Source: a virus. Taken from it: a DNA stretch of 32,774 nucleotides. The translations under genes were made by a program, and so were the position numbers. The stretch is from positions 1 to 32,774 of IMG/VR virus record IMGVR_UViG_3300046820_000137; one strand, 5' to 3'. Below, piece after piece: positions 15,630 to 22,817 of this stretch; within the stretch, counting starts at the first letter, position 1, and each line of letters opens with the position of its first letter. Under the pieces are notes generated by a model. That model did not search any database, had not been told where the DNA came from, and saw nothing but the letters and a program-made list of their open reading frames with translations.

Positions 15630-16610
15630 ATGTCAATCGAACAAAAAATTGCAGAACTGTTGGCAGAATCTAAAGCAGCTAAACTCGCTGAGCAAGCTAC
15701 TGAAGATAATGTTAACGAAATCGTAGAAGATCAAATTGATGAGGAAGCTGTTAAGCCAGCTCCAGAAAATCCAAATCCAGACAATGCACGTAACAATGTC
15801 CAGGACGAGAAGGAAGCCGAAGGTGGTACTTCTAAGAAAGCCAACCGTGCTACACAAGGCGCATCTGCTCCAGAAGCACGTGGTAGCGTTAAGGAAGACA
15901 TGGACGCATTGTTCAATGGTGAGGAATTAACTGAACAATTTAAAGAGAAAGCAACTACTATTTACGAAGCTGCTGTTATGGCACGTGTAAAAGAAGAAGT
16001 TGCTCGTATCGAAGAAGAATTTGCAGCAAAGCTAGAAGAAGCTACTGCACAACAAATTGAGGGTCTTGTTGAACAGGTTGATGGATATCTCGGCTATGTA
16101 GCTGAGCAGTGGATGACACAGAATGAAATTGCCCTTGAGCGTGGTATGAAGTCTGAAATTCTTGAAGGCTTCGTTGGTGGTCTTAAGTCTCTATTCGAAG
16201 AGCACTATATCGAAGTTCCAGAAGAACGATTCGATGTGCTAGGCGAAATGGAAACTAAAATCGAAGAATTAGAAGCAAAGCTGAATGAGCAAGTTGCAGC
16301 TAACATCGAAATGACAAAAACTATCGCTGAACAAAAGCGTGTTGAAATCGTTAAGACAGTTAGCGAAGGTTTGACTGATACTGAAACTGAAAAGTTTAAT
16401 GCATTGGTTGAAGAACTTTCTTATGAAGATGCTGAGTCTTTCGAAGGTAAAGTTAAGACTATCCGTGAAAACTATTTCACAACTAAGGCAGCTGCAGGTG
16501 TTAAGTCTGTAGTTACTGATGCTCCAGTAGAAACTCTGACAGAAGAAAAGAAACAAAAAATCGATCCTTCAATGTCAGCATATCTGTCTGTACTCAACAA
16601 AATTAAATAA
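15630..16610 (+). CDS. 22: Scaffolding core protein gp22
   Basis: 326 residues. It is an acidic, strongly helical protein with long coiled-coil stretches (residues about 115-150 and 215-260: VKEEVARIEEEFAAKLEEA, LGEMETKIEELEAKLNEQ). It lies between protease gene 21 and capsid gene 23, the exact place of the T4 scaffold. Ends KIDPSMSAYLSVLNKIK, a terminus typical of gp22 in this group. Residues 45-95 are a low-complexity, Pro/Asn/Glu-rich linker. gp22 builds the prohead core and is degraded by gp21. Good Shine-Dalgarno (TTAGGAGAAG). Confidence 0.87.
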   Translation: MSIEQKIAELLAESKAAKLAEQATEDNVNEIVEDQIDEEAVKPAPENPNPDNARNNVQDEKEAEGGTSKKANRATQGASAPEARGSVKEDMDALFNGEELTEQFKEKATTIYEAAVMARVKEEVARIEEEFAAKLEEATAQQIEGLVEQVDGYLGYVAEQWMTQNEIALERGMKSEILEGFVGGLKSLFEEHYIEVPEERFDVLGEMETKIEELEAKLNEQVAANIEMTKTIAEQKRVEIVKTVSEGLTDTETEKFNALVEELSYEDAESFEGKVKTIRENYFTTKAAAGVKSVVTDAPVETLTEEKKQKIDPSMSAYLSVLNKIK

Positions 16611-16621
16611 GGAAAACTAAC

Positions 16622-17917
16622 ATGACAACTCGTCAACAATTAATCGAAAAATGGGCTCCAGTCCTTAATCACGAAGGCGCAGCACCAATCAAAGACCAGT
16701 ATCGTAAAGAAGTTACTGCTGTTCTTTTAGAAAACCAAGAACGTGAAATGCAAAAGCAGCGTGAAGCACTTTTCGAAGCTGCTCCAACTAACGCTGTTGG
16801 TGCATACCCAGACGCTGGTGGTATGGCTAAGTTTGATCCAGTTTTGATCAGCTTGGTTCGTCGTTCTATGCCACAATTGATCGCATATGACATCGCTGGT
16901 GTTCAGCCAATGACTCAGCCAACTGGCTTGATCTTCGCAATGAAGTCACGCTATGGCAACATGGGTGGTACTGAAGCTCTGTTCAACGAAGCTGACACAG
17001 ACTTCTCTGGTACTGGCACTCACAGCGGTACTTACGACTTCGGTGGTTCTGAGACTACTGGTCGTGGTATCGAGACTTCTGACGCTGAGCGTCTGGGTCA
17101 AGGTGGTCAGGGCGATGGTTCTTTCAACCAAATGGCATTCAGCATCGAAAAGACTGCTGTTAGCGCTAAGACTCGTGCTTTGAAGGCTGAGTACTCTATC
17201 GAATTGGCACAAGACATGAAGTCTGTTCATGGTCTTGACGCTGAAGGCGAATTGAGCAACATCCTTTCTAGCGAAATTCTTGCTGAAATCAACCGTGAAG
17301 TTATCCGTACAGTGTACAAGACTGCTAAGCCAGGTGCACAAGTTGGTACTACTTCTGCTGGTACTTTCGACTTGGACACTGACTCTAATGGTCGTTGGTC
17401 TGTTGAAAAATTCAAAGGCTTGATGTTCCAAATCGAACGTGAAGCCAATGCTATCGGTCAGCAAACACGTCGTGGTCGTGGTAACTTCATCATCACTTCT
17501 GCAGACGTAGCTTCTGCATTAGCGATGGCTGGAGTTCTTGACTACACTCCTGCGTTACAAGGTAACAGCAGCTTGAACATCGATGACACTAGCACTACTT
17601 TCGCTGGTGTTCTGAATGGCAAGTACAAAGTGTATGTTGATCCATATACTGCTAACGTAAGCAACACTCAGTTCTTCGTTTGCGGTTACAAAGGTACTAG
17701 CGCATTTGACGCTGGTCTGTTCTACTGCCCATACGTTCCTCTGCAAATGGTTCGTGCAGTTGATCCTAACAGCTTCCAGCCAAAGATTGGCTTCAAGACT
17801 CGTTACGGTTTAGTTGCTAACCCATTCGTTCAGTTGGACAACGAAGACGACAACGGTGTATTGTCTGCTAACAGCAACTACTACTACCGTCGTGTTAAGG
17901 TTACTAACTTAATGTAA
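16622..17917 (+). CDS. 23: Major capsid protein gp23
   Basis: 431 residues. FDPVLISLVRRSMPQLIAYD, with IAGVQPMTQPTGLIFAMKSR, then FSIEKTAVSAKTRALKAEYS and GLDAEGELSNILSSEILAEI with NREVI are diagnostic of T4-type gp23 (HK97 fold). A probable gp21 cleavage site, ALFE^AAPTN after residue 52, fits the hydrophobic-x-Glu rule and would remove the N-terminal delta region. T4 gp23 is 521 residues; aquatic T4-like homologues are shorter, as here. Usage is shifted to frequent, 'fast' codons compared with the fibre genes, as expected for the most abundant virion protein. A strong terminator follows. Confidence 0.95.
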   Translation: MTTRQQLIEKWAPVLNHEGAAPIKDQYRKEVTAVLLENQEREMQKQREALFEAAPTNAVGAYPDAGGMAKFDPVLISLVRRSMPQLIAYDIAGVQPMTQPTGLIFAMKSRYGNMGGTEALFNEADTDFSGTGTHSGTYDFGGSETTGRGIETSDAERLGQGGQGDGSFNQMAFSIEKTAVSAKTRALKAEYSIELAQDMKSVHGLDAEGELSNILSSEILAEINREVIRTVYKTAKPGAQVGTTSAGTFDLDTDSNGRWSVEKFKGLMFQIEREANAIGQQTRRGRGNFIITSADVASALAMAGVLDYTPALQGNSSLNIDDTSTTFAGVLNGKYKVYVDPYTANVSNTQFFVCGYKGTSAFDAGLFYCPYVPLQMVRAVDPNSFQPKIGFKTRYGLVANPFVQLDNEDDNGVLSANSNYYYRRVKVTNLM

Positions 17918-17947
17918 TCTTTTAGAGCCTACGTAGATAGGACTTTT

Positions 17948-17975
17948 GGGGATCCTTCGGGATCCCCTTTTTATT
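17948..17975 (+). terminator. Intrinsic terminator after gene 23
   Basis: GGGGATCC-TTCG-GGATCCCC is a perfect 8-bp stem capped by a stable C(UUCG)G tetraloop, followed at once by TTTTTATTT. It is 30 bases after the capsid stop codon. Confidence 0.92.
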
Positions 17976-17976
17976 T

Positions 17977-17984
17977 CCTAAATA
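17977..17984 (+). promoter_or_regulatory. Possible late promoter directly before gene 3
   Basis: CCTAAATA contains the TAAATA core of the late element and follows the gene 23 terminator. The ATG of the next gene starts only five bases downstream and no Shine-Dalgarno is visible, so a transcript from here would begin at or next to the start codon. Confidence 0.4.
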
Positions 17985-17989
17985 ATAGT

Positions 17990-18520
17990 ATGACTACTCT
18001 ATCTTGCCCAGTACCATCTAATATCAATCCATTGTCTCCAAATGGGTTCATGTTCAGCATTCAAAAATTACCTGAGGTATCGTTTTTCTGCCAGCAGGTA
18101 AATCTTCCAGGTATCACTCTAGGTTCTCCTGAGTTTGGAAACCCATTTCAAACGCAACCTATTCCTGGCGAAACATTGACGTATGATCAACTGACAGTAC
18201 AGTTTTTGGTTGATGACCAGATGACAAACTACATGGCAATCTACAATTGGATTGTCGCTTTAGGTTTCCCAAATACATACGAGCAGTACACAACTTTCTT
18301 TAACAATGATCAACGTGCAAACATTTCAGAGTTGGCAACAAACTACTCTGATTCGACTTTGCAAATTTTGGGCGCAAACAACACTGCAATAAGAACAGTG
18401 CAATTTATTGATATGTTTCCAGTGACTTTAGATTCATTGATGTTCCAATCAACAAACCAAGATGTGAACTACCTAGTTGGAAATGCTACTTTCCGCTACG
18501 GATATTACAAATTCTTGTAA
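17990..18520 (+). CDS. 3: Tail completion/tube terminator protein gp3
   Basis: 176 residues, the same length as T4 gp3. Segments NPLSPNGFMFSIQKLPEVSF, IPGETLTYDQLTVQFLVDDQ, MAIYNWIVALGFP, and LATNYSDSTLQIL fit the gp3 family, which caps the tail tube and interacts with gp15. The position right after gene 23 and before uvsY is the usual one in cyanophage-like T4 genomes. It shares general folds with tube proteins such as gp19. No Shine-Dalgarno precedes the ATG. A small hairpin (TTACAA-ATTC-TTGTAA) overlaps the stop codon and is followed by the promoter for uvsY. Confidence 0.75.
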   Translation: MTTLSCPVPSNINPLSPNGFMFSIQKLPEVSFFCQQVNLPGITLGSPEFGNPFQTQPIPGETLTYDQLTVQFLVDDQMTNYMAIYNWIVALGFPNTYEQYTTFFNNDQRANISELATNYSDSTLQILGANNTAIRTVQFIDMFPVTLDSLMFQSTNQDVNYLVGNATFRYGYYKFL

Positions 18521-18537
18521 GGCAAATTTGTTTTTTT
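18505..18537 (+). terminator. Weak stem-loop plus T-run at end of gene 3
   Basis: TTACAA (18505-18510), loop ATTC, TTGTAA (18515-18520) forms a 6-bp stem that includes the gene 3 stop codon. Ten bases later a run of seven T (18531-18537) occurs inside the next promoter. It is A/T-rich and weak as a terminator, but it is placed like the stem-loop of a stem-loop/promoter cassette. Confidence 0.4.
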
Positions 18538-18556
18538 GTAATAGATGAGGTATAAT
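18528..18556 (+). promoter_or_regulatory. Sigma70-like promoter for uvsY-uvsW
   Basis: -35 TTGTTT (18528-18533), 17-base spacer, -10 TATAAT (18551-18556). The gene start is 27 bases downstream with a GTGAGGT ribosome binding site. It belongs to the five-member promoter family of this window. Confidence 0.85.
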
Positions 18557-18582
18557 GCCTCTATCTAATAAGTGAGGTAATT

Positions 18583-19020
18583 ATGAATATTGAACAGCTA
18601 CAAGAGATGTGGGAAAAAGATTGCGAGATTGATGACAATTATCTCGGTGAACAATCCACAGCAACCCCTAAACTCCACGCTAAGTATGTTAAGATCTTAG
18701 TGCAGGTCAAACTCAAACACACTAAGTTGATGGCAGAACACAATCTGCTTCGTAAAAATAAGTTTCGTTATTTCCGTGGCGAGATGTCACGTGAAGAACT
18801 AAAAGAAAATAATTGGGAGCAGTGGCAAGGTATCAAGCCACTCAAGAACGAGATGGATGAATTTTTGACTGGTGACAATGAGTTAAACAATTCTGAAGTC
18901 AAGATAAAATATCTCGAGACAATGATTTATCTTTTGGAATCTATCCTACAGCAAATCAAAGCAAGAGATTGGCAAATAAAAACCCACGTTGAGTGGAAAA
19001 AGTTTCTAGCAGGGATGTGA
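18583..19020 (+). CDS. uvsY: Recombination mediator UvsY
   Basis: 145 residues (T4 UvsY is 137). UvsY loads the UvsX recombinase on gp32-covered single-stranded DNA. The charged helical sequence with YVKILVQVKLKHTKLMAEHN, then LLRKNKFRYFRGEMSREEL, followed by VKIKYLETMIYLLESILQQI and KARDWQIKTHVEWKKFLAG, matches the UvsY plan including the C-terminal IK.R...IK....W..F..G. The gene is coupled to uvsW by a TGATG overlap, as in related phages. A dedicated early/middle promoter precedes it. Confidence 0.85.
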   Translation: MNIEQLQEMWEKDCEIDDNYLGEQSTATPKLHAKYVKILVQVKLKHTKLMAEHNLLRKNKFRYFRGEMSREELKENNWEQWQGIKPLKNEMDEFLTGDNELNNSEVKIKYLETMIYLLESILQQIKARDWQIKTHVEWKKFLAGM

Positions 19021-20510
19021 TGCAGAATGTAGTTACTATTGAAAAGTTAGATGAAGTTTATGTTAGAGTTTTTTCTGAGCCTAGCATTGAACAGGAATTG
19101 GCAGACTTCTTCACTTATGAGTATCCAGGAGCGAAATTTACTCCACAGTACAGAGCAAGGTTGTGGGATGGTAAAGTTCGTCTATATGACCAACTAAGAA
19201 AAACATTATACGTTGGTCTGGTTGAGTATGTAAAATCTTTTGCTGAAAGAAATAATTATGCACTACAAATATCAGATGACATCGCCGTACAAAATGATAT
19301 CGATGAGACTCAGCTACAACAATGGCTCCGAGATCTTAATCCACAATCAAGAAACGAACCAATCCAAATCAGAGACTACCAGTTCGATGCCATCCACAAA
19401 GCACTTTCTACTGAAAGAGTTTTATTGCTATCGCCAACAGCTTCAGGCAAATCGCTTATCATTTACTCTATTATCAGATGGCACTTGGAACGCAACCATA
19501 AGTGCATAATCATAGTCCCAACAACTTCGTTAGTTGAGCAGTTGTATGCAGACTTCGAAGACTATTCGAGCGCTAATGGTTGGGGTACATCAGTGTACTG
19601 TCAGAAACTTTATGCAGGGTTTCCAAAACAATTTTCTAAAGATGTTTTGATAACTACATGGCAGTCTATCTACTTGCAACCAAAAGCATGGTTCAAACAG
19701 TTTGATGTAATTCTTGGTGACGAAGCGCACCAGTTTAAAGCAAAGTCCTTAACAACAGTTATGGAAAAGATGGACAATGTTCGTTATCGTATTGGTACAA
19801 CAGGTACACTGGATAACAAAAAGATTCATCAGTTGGTTCTTGAGGGTGTGTTTGGTAAGGTACACAGGGTAACCACTACCAAGGCGCTGATGGATTCAGG
19901 AAGATTGTCTAGCCTAAATATAACGTGTGTGATTTTAAAATACTCTGAAGAAATTCGTAAAGAACGTAAAAATAACACGTACCAAGAAGAAATGGATTGG
20001 TTAGTTACGAATGAAAAGCGTAACAAATTTATCCGAAACTTGGCAGTAACTTCTAAAGGTAACACGCTGGTTCTTTTTCAATACGTTGAAAAGCACGGCA
20101 AAGTTCTCTACGAACTTATTAAGAATAAAGTACATGAAGATCGTAAAGTATTTTTCGTTTATGGTGGTACAGAAACCTCTGATCGAGAGGCTATCCGTCA
20201 TATATGCGAAGGAGAAACAGATGCAATTATCATTGCGTCGTTTGGAACATTTTCTACTGGTATCAACATACCTTCGATTGAGAATGTTATCTTTGCTTCT
20301 CCTTCTAAGAGTAAGATACGTAATCTACAAAGTATCGGGCGTGGTCTAAGATTGAAAGATGGCAAACAAAGTTGTAAACTGTTTGACATTGCTGATGATT
20401 TACATTGGAAGACGTGGAAGAACCATACTCTAAATCATGCTGCAGAAAGATACAAGACCTACGCTGAAGAAGAATTTAAAACAAAAATCGTAGAGGTGGT
20501 ATTATGTTAA
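19020..20510 (+). CDS. uvsW: DNA/RNA helicase UvsW
   Basis: 496 residues from the ATG at 19020 overlapping the uvsY stop; an upstream GTG at 18993 is in frame but inside uvsY. UvsW is the superfamily 2 helicase that unwinds R-loops and branched intermediates and helps switch T4-type replication from origin to recombination mode. Walker A is SPTASGKS (138-145), the DEAH box 234-237 (VILGDEAHQF), motif III GTTGT, motif VI QSIGRGLRLKDGK. The N-terminal domain (FFTYEYPGAKFTPQYRARLW, then DGKVRLYD) is the DNA-binding region typical of UvsW. The length is close to T4 UvsW (503). Confidence 0.95.
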   Translation: MQNVVTIEKLDEVYVRVFSEPSIEQELADFFTYEYPGAKFTPQYRARLWDGKVRLYDQLRKTLYVGLVEYVKSFAERNNYALQISDDIAVQNDIDETQLQQWLRDLNPQSRNEPIQIRDYQFDAIHKALSTERVLLLSPTASGKSLIIYSIIRWHLERNHKCIIIVPTTSLVEQLYADFEDYSSANGWGTSVYCQKLYAGFPKQFSKDVLITTWQSIYLQPKAWFKQFDVILGDEAHQFKAKSLTTVMEKMDNVRYRIGTTGTLDNKKIHQLVLEGVFGKVHRVTTTKALMDSGRLSSLNITCVILKYSEEIRKERKNNTYQEEMDWLVTNEKRNKFIRNLAVTSKGNTLVLFQYVEKHGKVLYELIKNKVHEDRKVFFVYGGTETSDREAIRHICEGETDAIIIASFGTFSTGINIPSIENVIFASPSKSKIRNLQSIGRGLRLKDGKQSCKLFDIADDLHWKTWKNHTLNHAAERYKTYAEEEFKTKIVEVVLC

Positions 20511-20956
20511 GTGGCGATGAAATGTTTATTGTTCTAAAGTTGACTTCAGGCGAACAAGTCATGGCAGTGTTGTCTGCTGAGGACGAAGAATATGTACAGT
20601 TGATTTCTCCAATGTGCATAAGAACTATCCCTGTATTACAAACTGGCAAAGAGCATATCACAGCTGCACCACTCTGCCCGTTCACGGATGACACAACTTA
20701 TATCTTAGCCAAGAAAGATATAATTTATCTGAAGAAGTTGCATCAAGCATTCGTATCTCATTATAAAAAGATTGTAACAGAGTACGAAGAAATGACAACC
20801 TTCCAACCTGCTGACGAAAGCCACAAGGATTGGGACGATGAAAGCATGAGCCCAGAAGAGGCAAAGAAGAGAATAGAAATGCTAAAAGATTTAGCTAGAG
20901 AAGAATCAGAAGAACGATACCAGATATTCGTTCAAGGTGACGATACAGTTCATTAA
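20504..20956 (+). CDS. Conserved small protein downstream of uvsW (unknown)
   Basis: 150 residues. The ATG overlaps the end of uvsW by seven bases and has a GAGGTGG ribosome binding site. The N-terminal 70 residues (MFIVLKLTSGEQVMAVLSAE, then YVQLISPMCIRT) have the pattern K-L-x-x-G-x-x-(V/I)-x-(G/A)-x-(L/V) followed by P-M, which resembles small Sm-like beta barrels in phage proteins I have seen at this locus. The rest is helical, acidic and charged (SPEEAKKRIEMLKDLAREES). No catalytic motif. Co-transcription with uvsY-uvsW suggests a link to recombination or RNA metabolism; this is inference. Confidence 0.55.
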   Translation: MLSGDEMFIVLKLTSGEQVMAVLSAEDEEYVQLISPMCIRTIPVLQTGKEHITAAPLCPFTDDTTYILAKKDIIYLKKLHQAFVSHYKKIVTEYEEMTTFQPADESHKDWDDESMSPEEAKKRIEMLKDLAREESEERYQIFVQGDDTVH

Positions 20957-20971
20957 TGTCATCATCATCCC

Positions 20972-20984
20972 TAGACACTGTCTA
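20972..20984 (+). other. Short inverted repeat TAGACA-C-TGTCTA
   Basis: A perfect 6-base inverted repeat around a single C, 16 bases after the stop of the gene ending at 20956. Its arms are identical to those of the gene 18 leader hairpin (8925-8942). As RNA the one-base loop would open at least one pair. No T-run follows. Confidence 0.35.
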
Positions 20985-21009
20985 TTATCCAGCAAGACAA
21001 ATATAAAAG

Positions 21010-21046
21010 CAAATTTATTTTGTAATGAAATAAGATTTGTCTTTTT
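21010..21046 (+). terminator. Stem-loop with T-run overlapping the gene 55 promoter
   Basis: CAAAT-TTATTT pairs with AAATAA-(G)-ATTTG across a 7-base loop, 11 pairs with one bulged G (21010-21039), followed by TCTTTTT. The A/T-rich stem is modest. Its 3' arm runs into the -35 box of the downstream promoter, so stem-loop and promoter form one unit. Confidence 0.5.
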
Positions 21047-21065
21047 ACCATACCTGATGTATACT
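21037..21065 (+). promoter_or_regulatory. Sigma70-like promoter for the 55-AAA-47-46 operon
   Basis: -35 TTGTCT (21037-21042), 17-base spacer, -10 TATACT (21060-21065). The start codon of gene 55 is 30 bases downstream with an AAGGAAA ribosome binding site. It belongs to the shared promoter family. Confidence 0.85.
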
Positions 21066-21094
21066 TATGAAATATTTGAAAGGAAATTGTATGT

Positions 21095-21652
21095 ATGGCT
21101 CACTACGTAAACAACGCTGACTTCTTAAAAGCATTAATTGAATATAGACAATTAAAGATTGATGCACAGCAAGAAGGTAAAGATAAACCCATTGTTAGCA
21201 ATTACATCGGCGAATGTATTCTTAAAATTGCTACACACCTTTCTTACAAACCAAACTTTATAAACTATTCTTATCGAGATGACATGATTCTCGATGGTGT
21301 GGAAAACTGTATTCAATACATTGACAACTTTGATCCAACTAAGTCAAGCAACCCTTTCGCTTACTTCACGCAGATTATCTACTATGCATTCCTGCGCCGT
21401 ATTGCCAAAGAAAAGAAACAAAGTTATATCAAAGGTAAACTGATTCAAGATTTACCATTTGAAGCCTTTGATGTGCAAGATGGTGATGATGACCGAGAGT
21501 TTCATAATGCGTACTTAGAGTTTATGCAACAAAATCATAACTTTGATGATTTTATAGAACGCAAAAAAGAAAAGAAGAAAAAGAAGCAGCCGAACTTAGA
21601 TGAATTCATAGGTGATGAAAATGGCGAATCCGATACGGGACTTGTTGAATAG
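21095..21652 (+). CDS. 55: Late-transcription sigma factor gp55
   Basis: 185 residues, matching T4 gp55 (185). gp55 binds host RNA polymerase and recognises the TATAAATA late element. The core region NYSYRDDMILDGVENCIQYI, then DNFDPTKSSNPFAYFTQIIY with YAFLRRIAKEKK, is the sigma region 2-like block of this family. The C-terminal NLDEFIGDENG region corresponds to the part that contacts the sliding clamp in T4. A lysine-rich run (KKEKKKKK) precedes it. The ATG at 21095 sets the frame; an ATG four bases earlier is in another frame. Late-promoter matches at 8912, 11194 and 15590 are likely targets. Confidence 0.93.
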   Translation: MAHYVNNADFLKALIEYRQLKIDAQQEGKDKPIVSNYIGECILKIATHLSYKPNFINYSYRDDMILDGVENCIQYIDNFDPTKSSNPFAYFTQIIYYAFLRRIAKEKKQSYIKGKLIQDLPFEAFDVQDGDDDREFHNAYLEFMQQNHNFDDFIERKKEKKKKKQPNLDEFIGDENGESDTGLVE

Positions 21653-22817
21653 TTTGTCTAAAACATACGCTACACCCAGAACAAGACCCAGAGCTATGAC
21701 ACGTTCCAGAGCAATAAGAAATCGTCGTGCCCGAAGTGAAAGATTCTTAAAAAGATACACTTGGGACGCTACTGATAATATGTTACATTTGAAAAAGATT
21801 ATGGAAAACAAAGACAATATTTTTCTTGGAGTTAGTGATATTGAAGATTTGATCTCTTCTGAGATCATGCAACGTCGTGTCGATGCCAATCAAACAACAG
21901 TTCAACGTGAAACTTCAATTCTTGCCAATCGTTCTACTTGGAAGGAATGGGCTGAGGTGAACTTTAGCGAATACTTGTTCGTACAAACAAGTTCTTCTTC
22001 TGGTGTCATCGTTGACGAAAAGACCAACAACTTTATTAAGTTTAGTGTTAACAGCAACTCAACAGAAGTTCGTGCATTCGGCGATGCCAAATTTGCTGAT
22101 GGTATCATCCAATTCGTTGAGGGTAACTTTGATATCGTCACATCTTACATCGAGTGGGTTTATGGTAGCGATGGCAACTCTGTCAACGTGCCACTGAATC
22201 GTTCTCGTCTACCAATCAAAGAGATGTACCCATTCCTTGGCGATGAATCTCTTGAAGATTATTACGATCGTTATATGAACAGCAACGCAAACATCTTGTT
22301 GCTGATTGGTCCACCTGGAACTGGCAAGACTACATTCATTCGTGGTCTGTTGGCACACCGCAATTCTTCTGCAATCGTAACATACGATTCTAACATTCTT
22401 GACAAAGATGGATTCTTCGCAAGATTTATCGAAGACGATGCAGATGTTATGGTTCTTGAAGACAGCGATGCATTCTTGAAATCTCGTAGCGATGGTAACA
22501 CAATGATGCATCGTTTCTTGAACGTGGGTGATGGACTAGTCACAACCAAAGGTAAGAAGATGGTTTTCTCTACTAATCTTCCAAGCATTCGTGACATTGA
22601 CTCTGCCTTGGTTCGTCCAGGTCGTTGCTTTGACATCGTTACATTTGAAGCACTAAAAGTTGATGAAGCACATAAACTTGCTGACAAACTTGGTGTTCAA
22701 CTGCCAGTGCGCCCACTCGGTAAAGAAACTGCTCCATACACTTTGGCTGAAGTTTTCAACCAACAATCAGAAAACGCTAAGGTTGCCACAACAAATAGAA
22801 AGGTAGGTTTTATTTGA
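21621..22817 (+). CDS. AAA-family ATPase (BCS1-like core), unknown role
   Basis: 398 residues from the ATG at 21621, which has AGGTGA five bases upstream; ATG 21615 and GTG 21612 are alternatives. It overlaps the end of gene 55 by 32 bases. The first 45 residues are strikingly arginine-rich (TPRTRPRAMTRSRAIRNRRA). Residues 50-215 form an unrecognised N-terminal domain. The AAA core has Walker A GPPGTGKT (230-237), Walker B VMVLED (276-281), sensor FSTNLPSI and RPGR (332-335). The single C-terminal AAA module and the arrangement resemble BCS1-type ATPases. Its place between the late sigma gene and the 47/46 recombination nuclease suggests a role in DNA metabolism or transcription, but nothing in the sequence fixes it. 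Confidence 0.8.
   Translation: MANPIRDLLNSLSKTYATPRTRPRAMTRSRAIRNRRARSERFLKRYTWDATDNMLHLKKIMENKDNIFLGVSDIEDLISSEIMQRRVDANQTTVQRETSILANRSTWKEWAEVNFSEYLFVQTSSSSGVIVDEKTNNFIKFSVNSNSTEVRAFGDAKFADGIIQFVEGNFDIVTSYIEWVYGSDGNSVNVPLNRSRLPIKEMYPFLGDESLEDYYDRYMNSNANILLLIGPPGTGKTTFIRGLLAHRNSSAIVTYDSNILDKDGFFARFIEDDADVMVLEDSDAFLKSRSDGNTMMHRFLNVGDGLVTTKGKKMVFSTNLPSIRDIDSALVRPGRCFDIVTFEALKVDEAHKLADKLGVQLPVRPLGKETAPYTLAEVFNQQSENAKVATTNRKVGFI

Noticed and set aside
16946-17464. 172-codon open frame on the minus strand inside gene 23
   Set aside because: It lies entirely antisense to a highly conserved capsid gene, has no ribosome binding site or recognisable protein pattern, and its serine/threonine-rich sequence is what the biased codon use of gene 23 yields on the other strand.
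21091-21094. ATG at 21091 as start of gene 55
   Set aside because: It is in a different frame from the conserved gp55 sequence; the ATG at 21095 is the one in frame.
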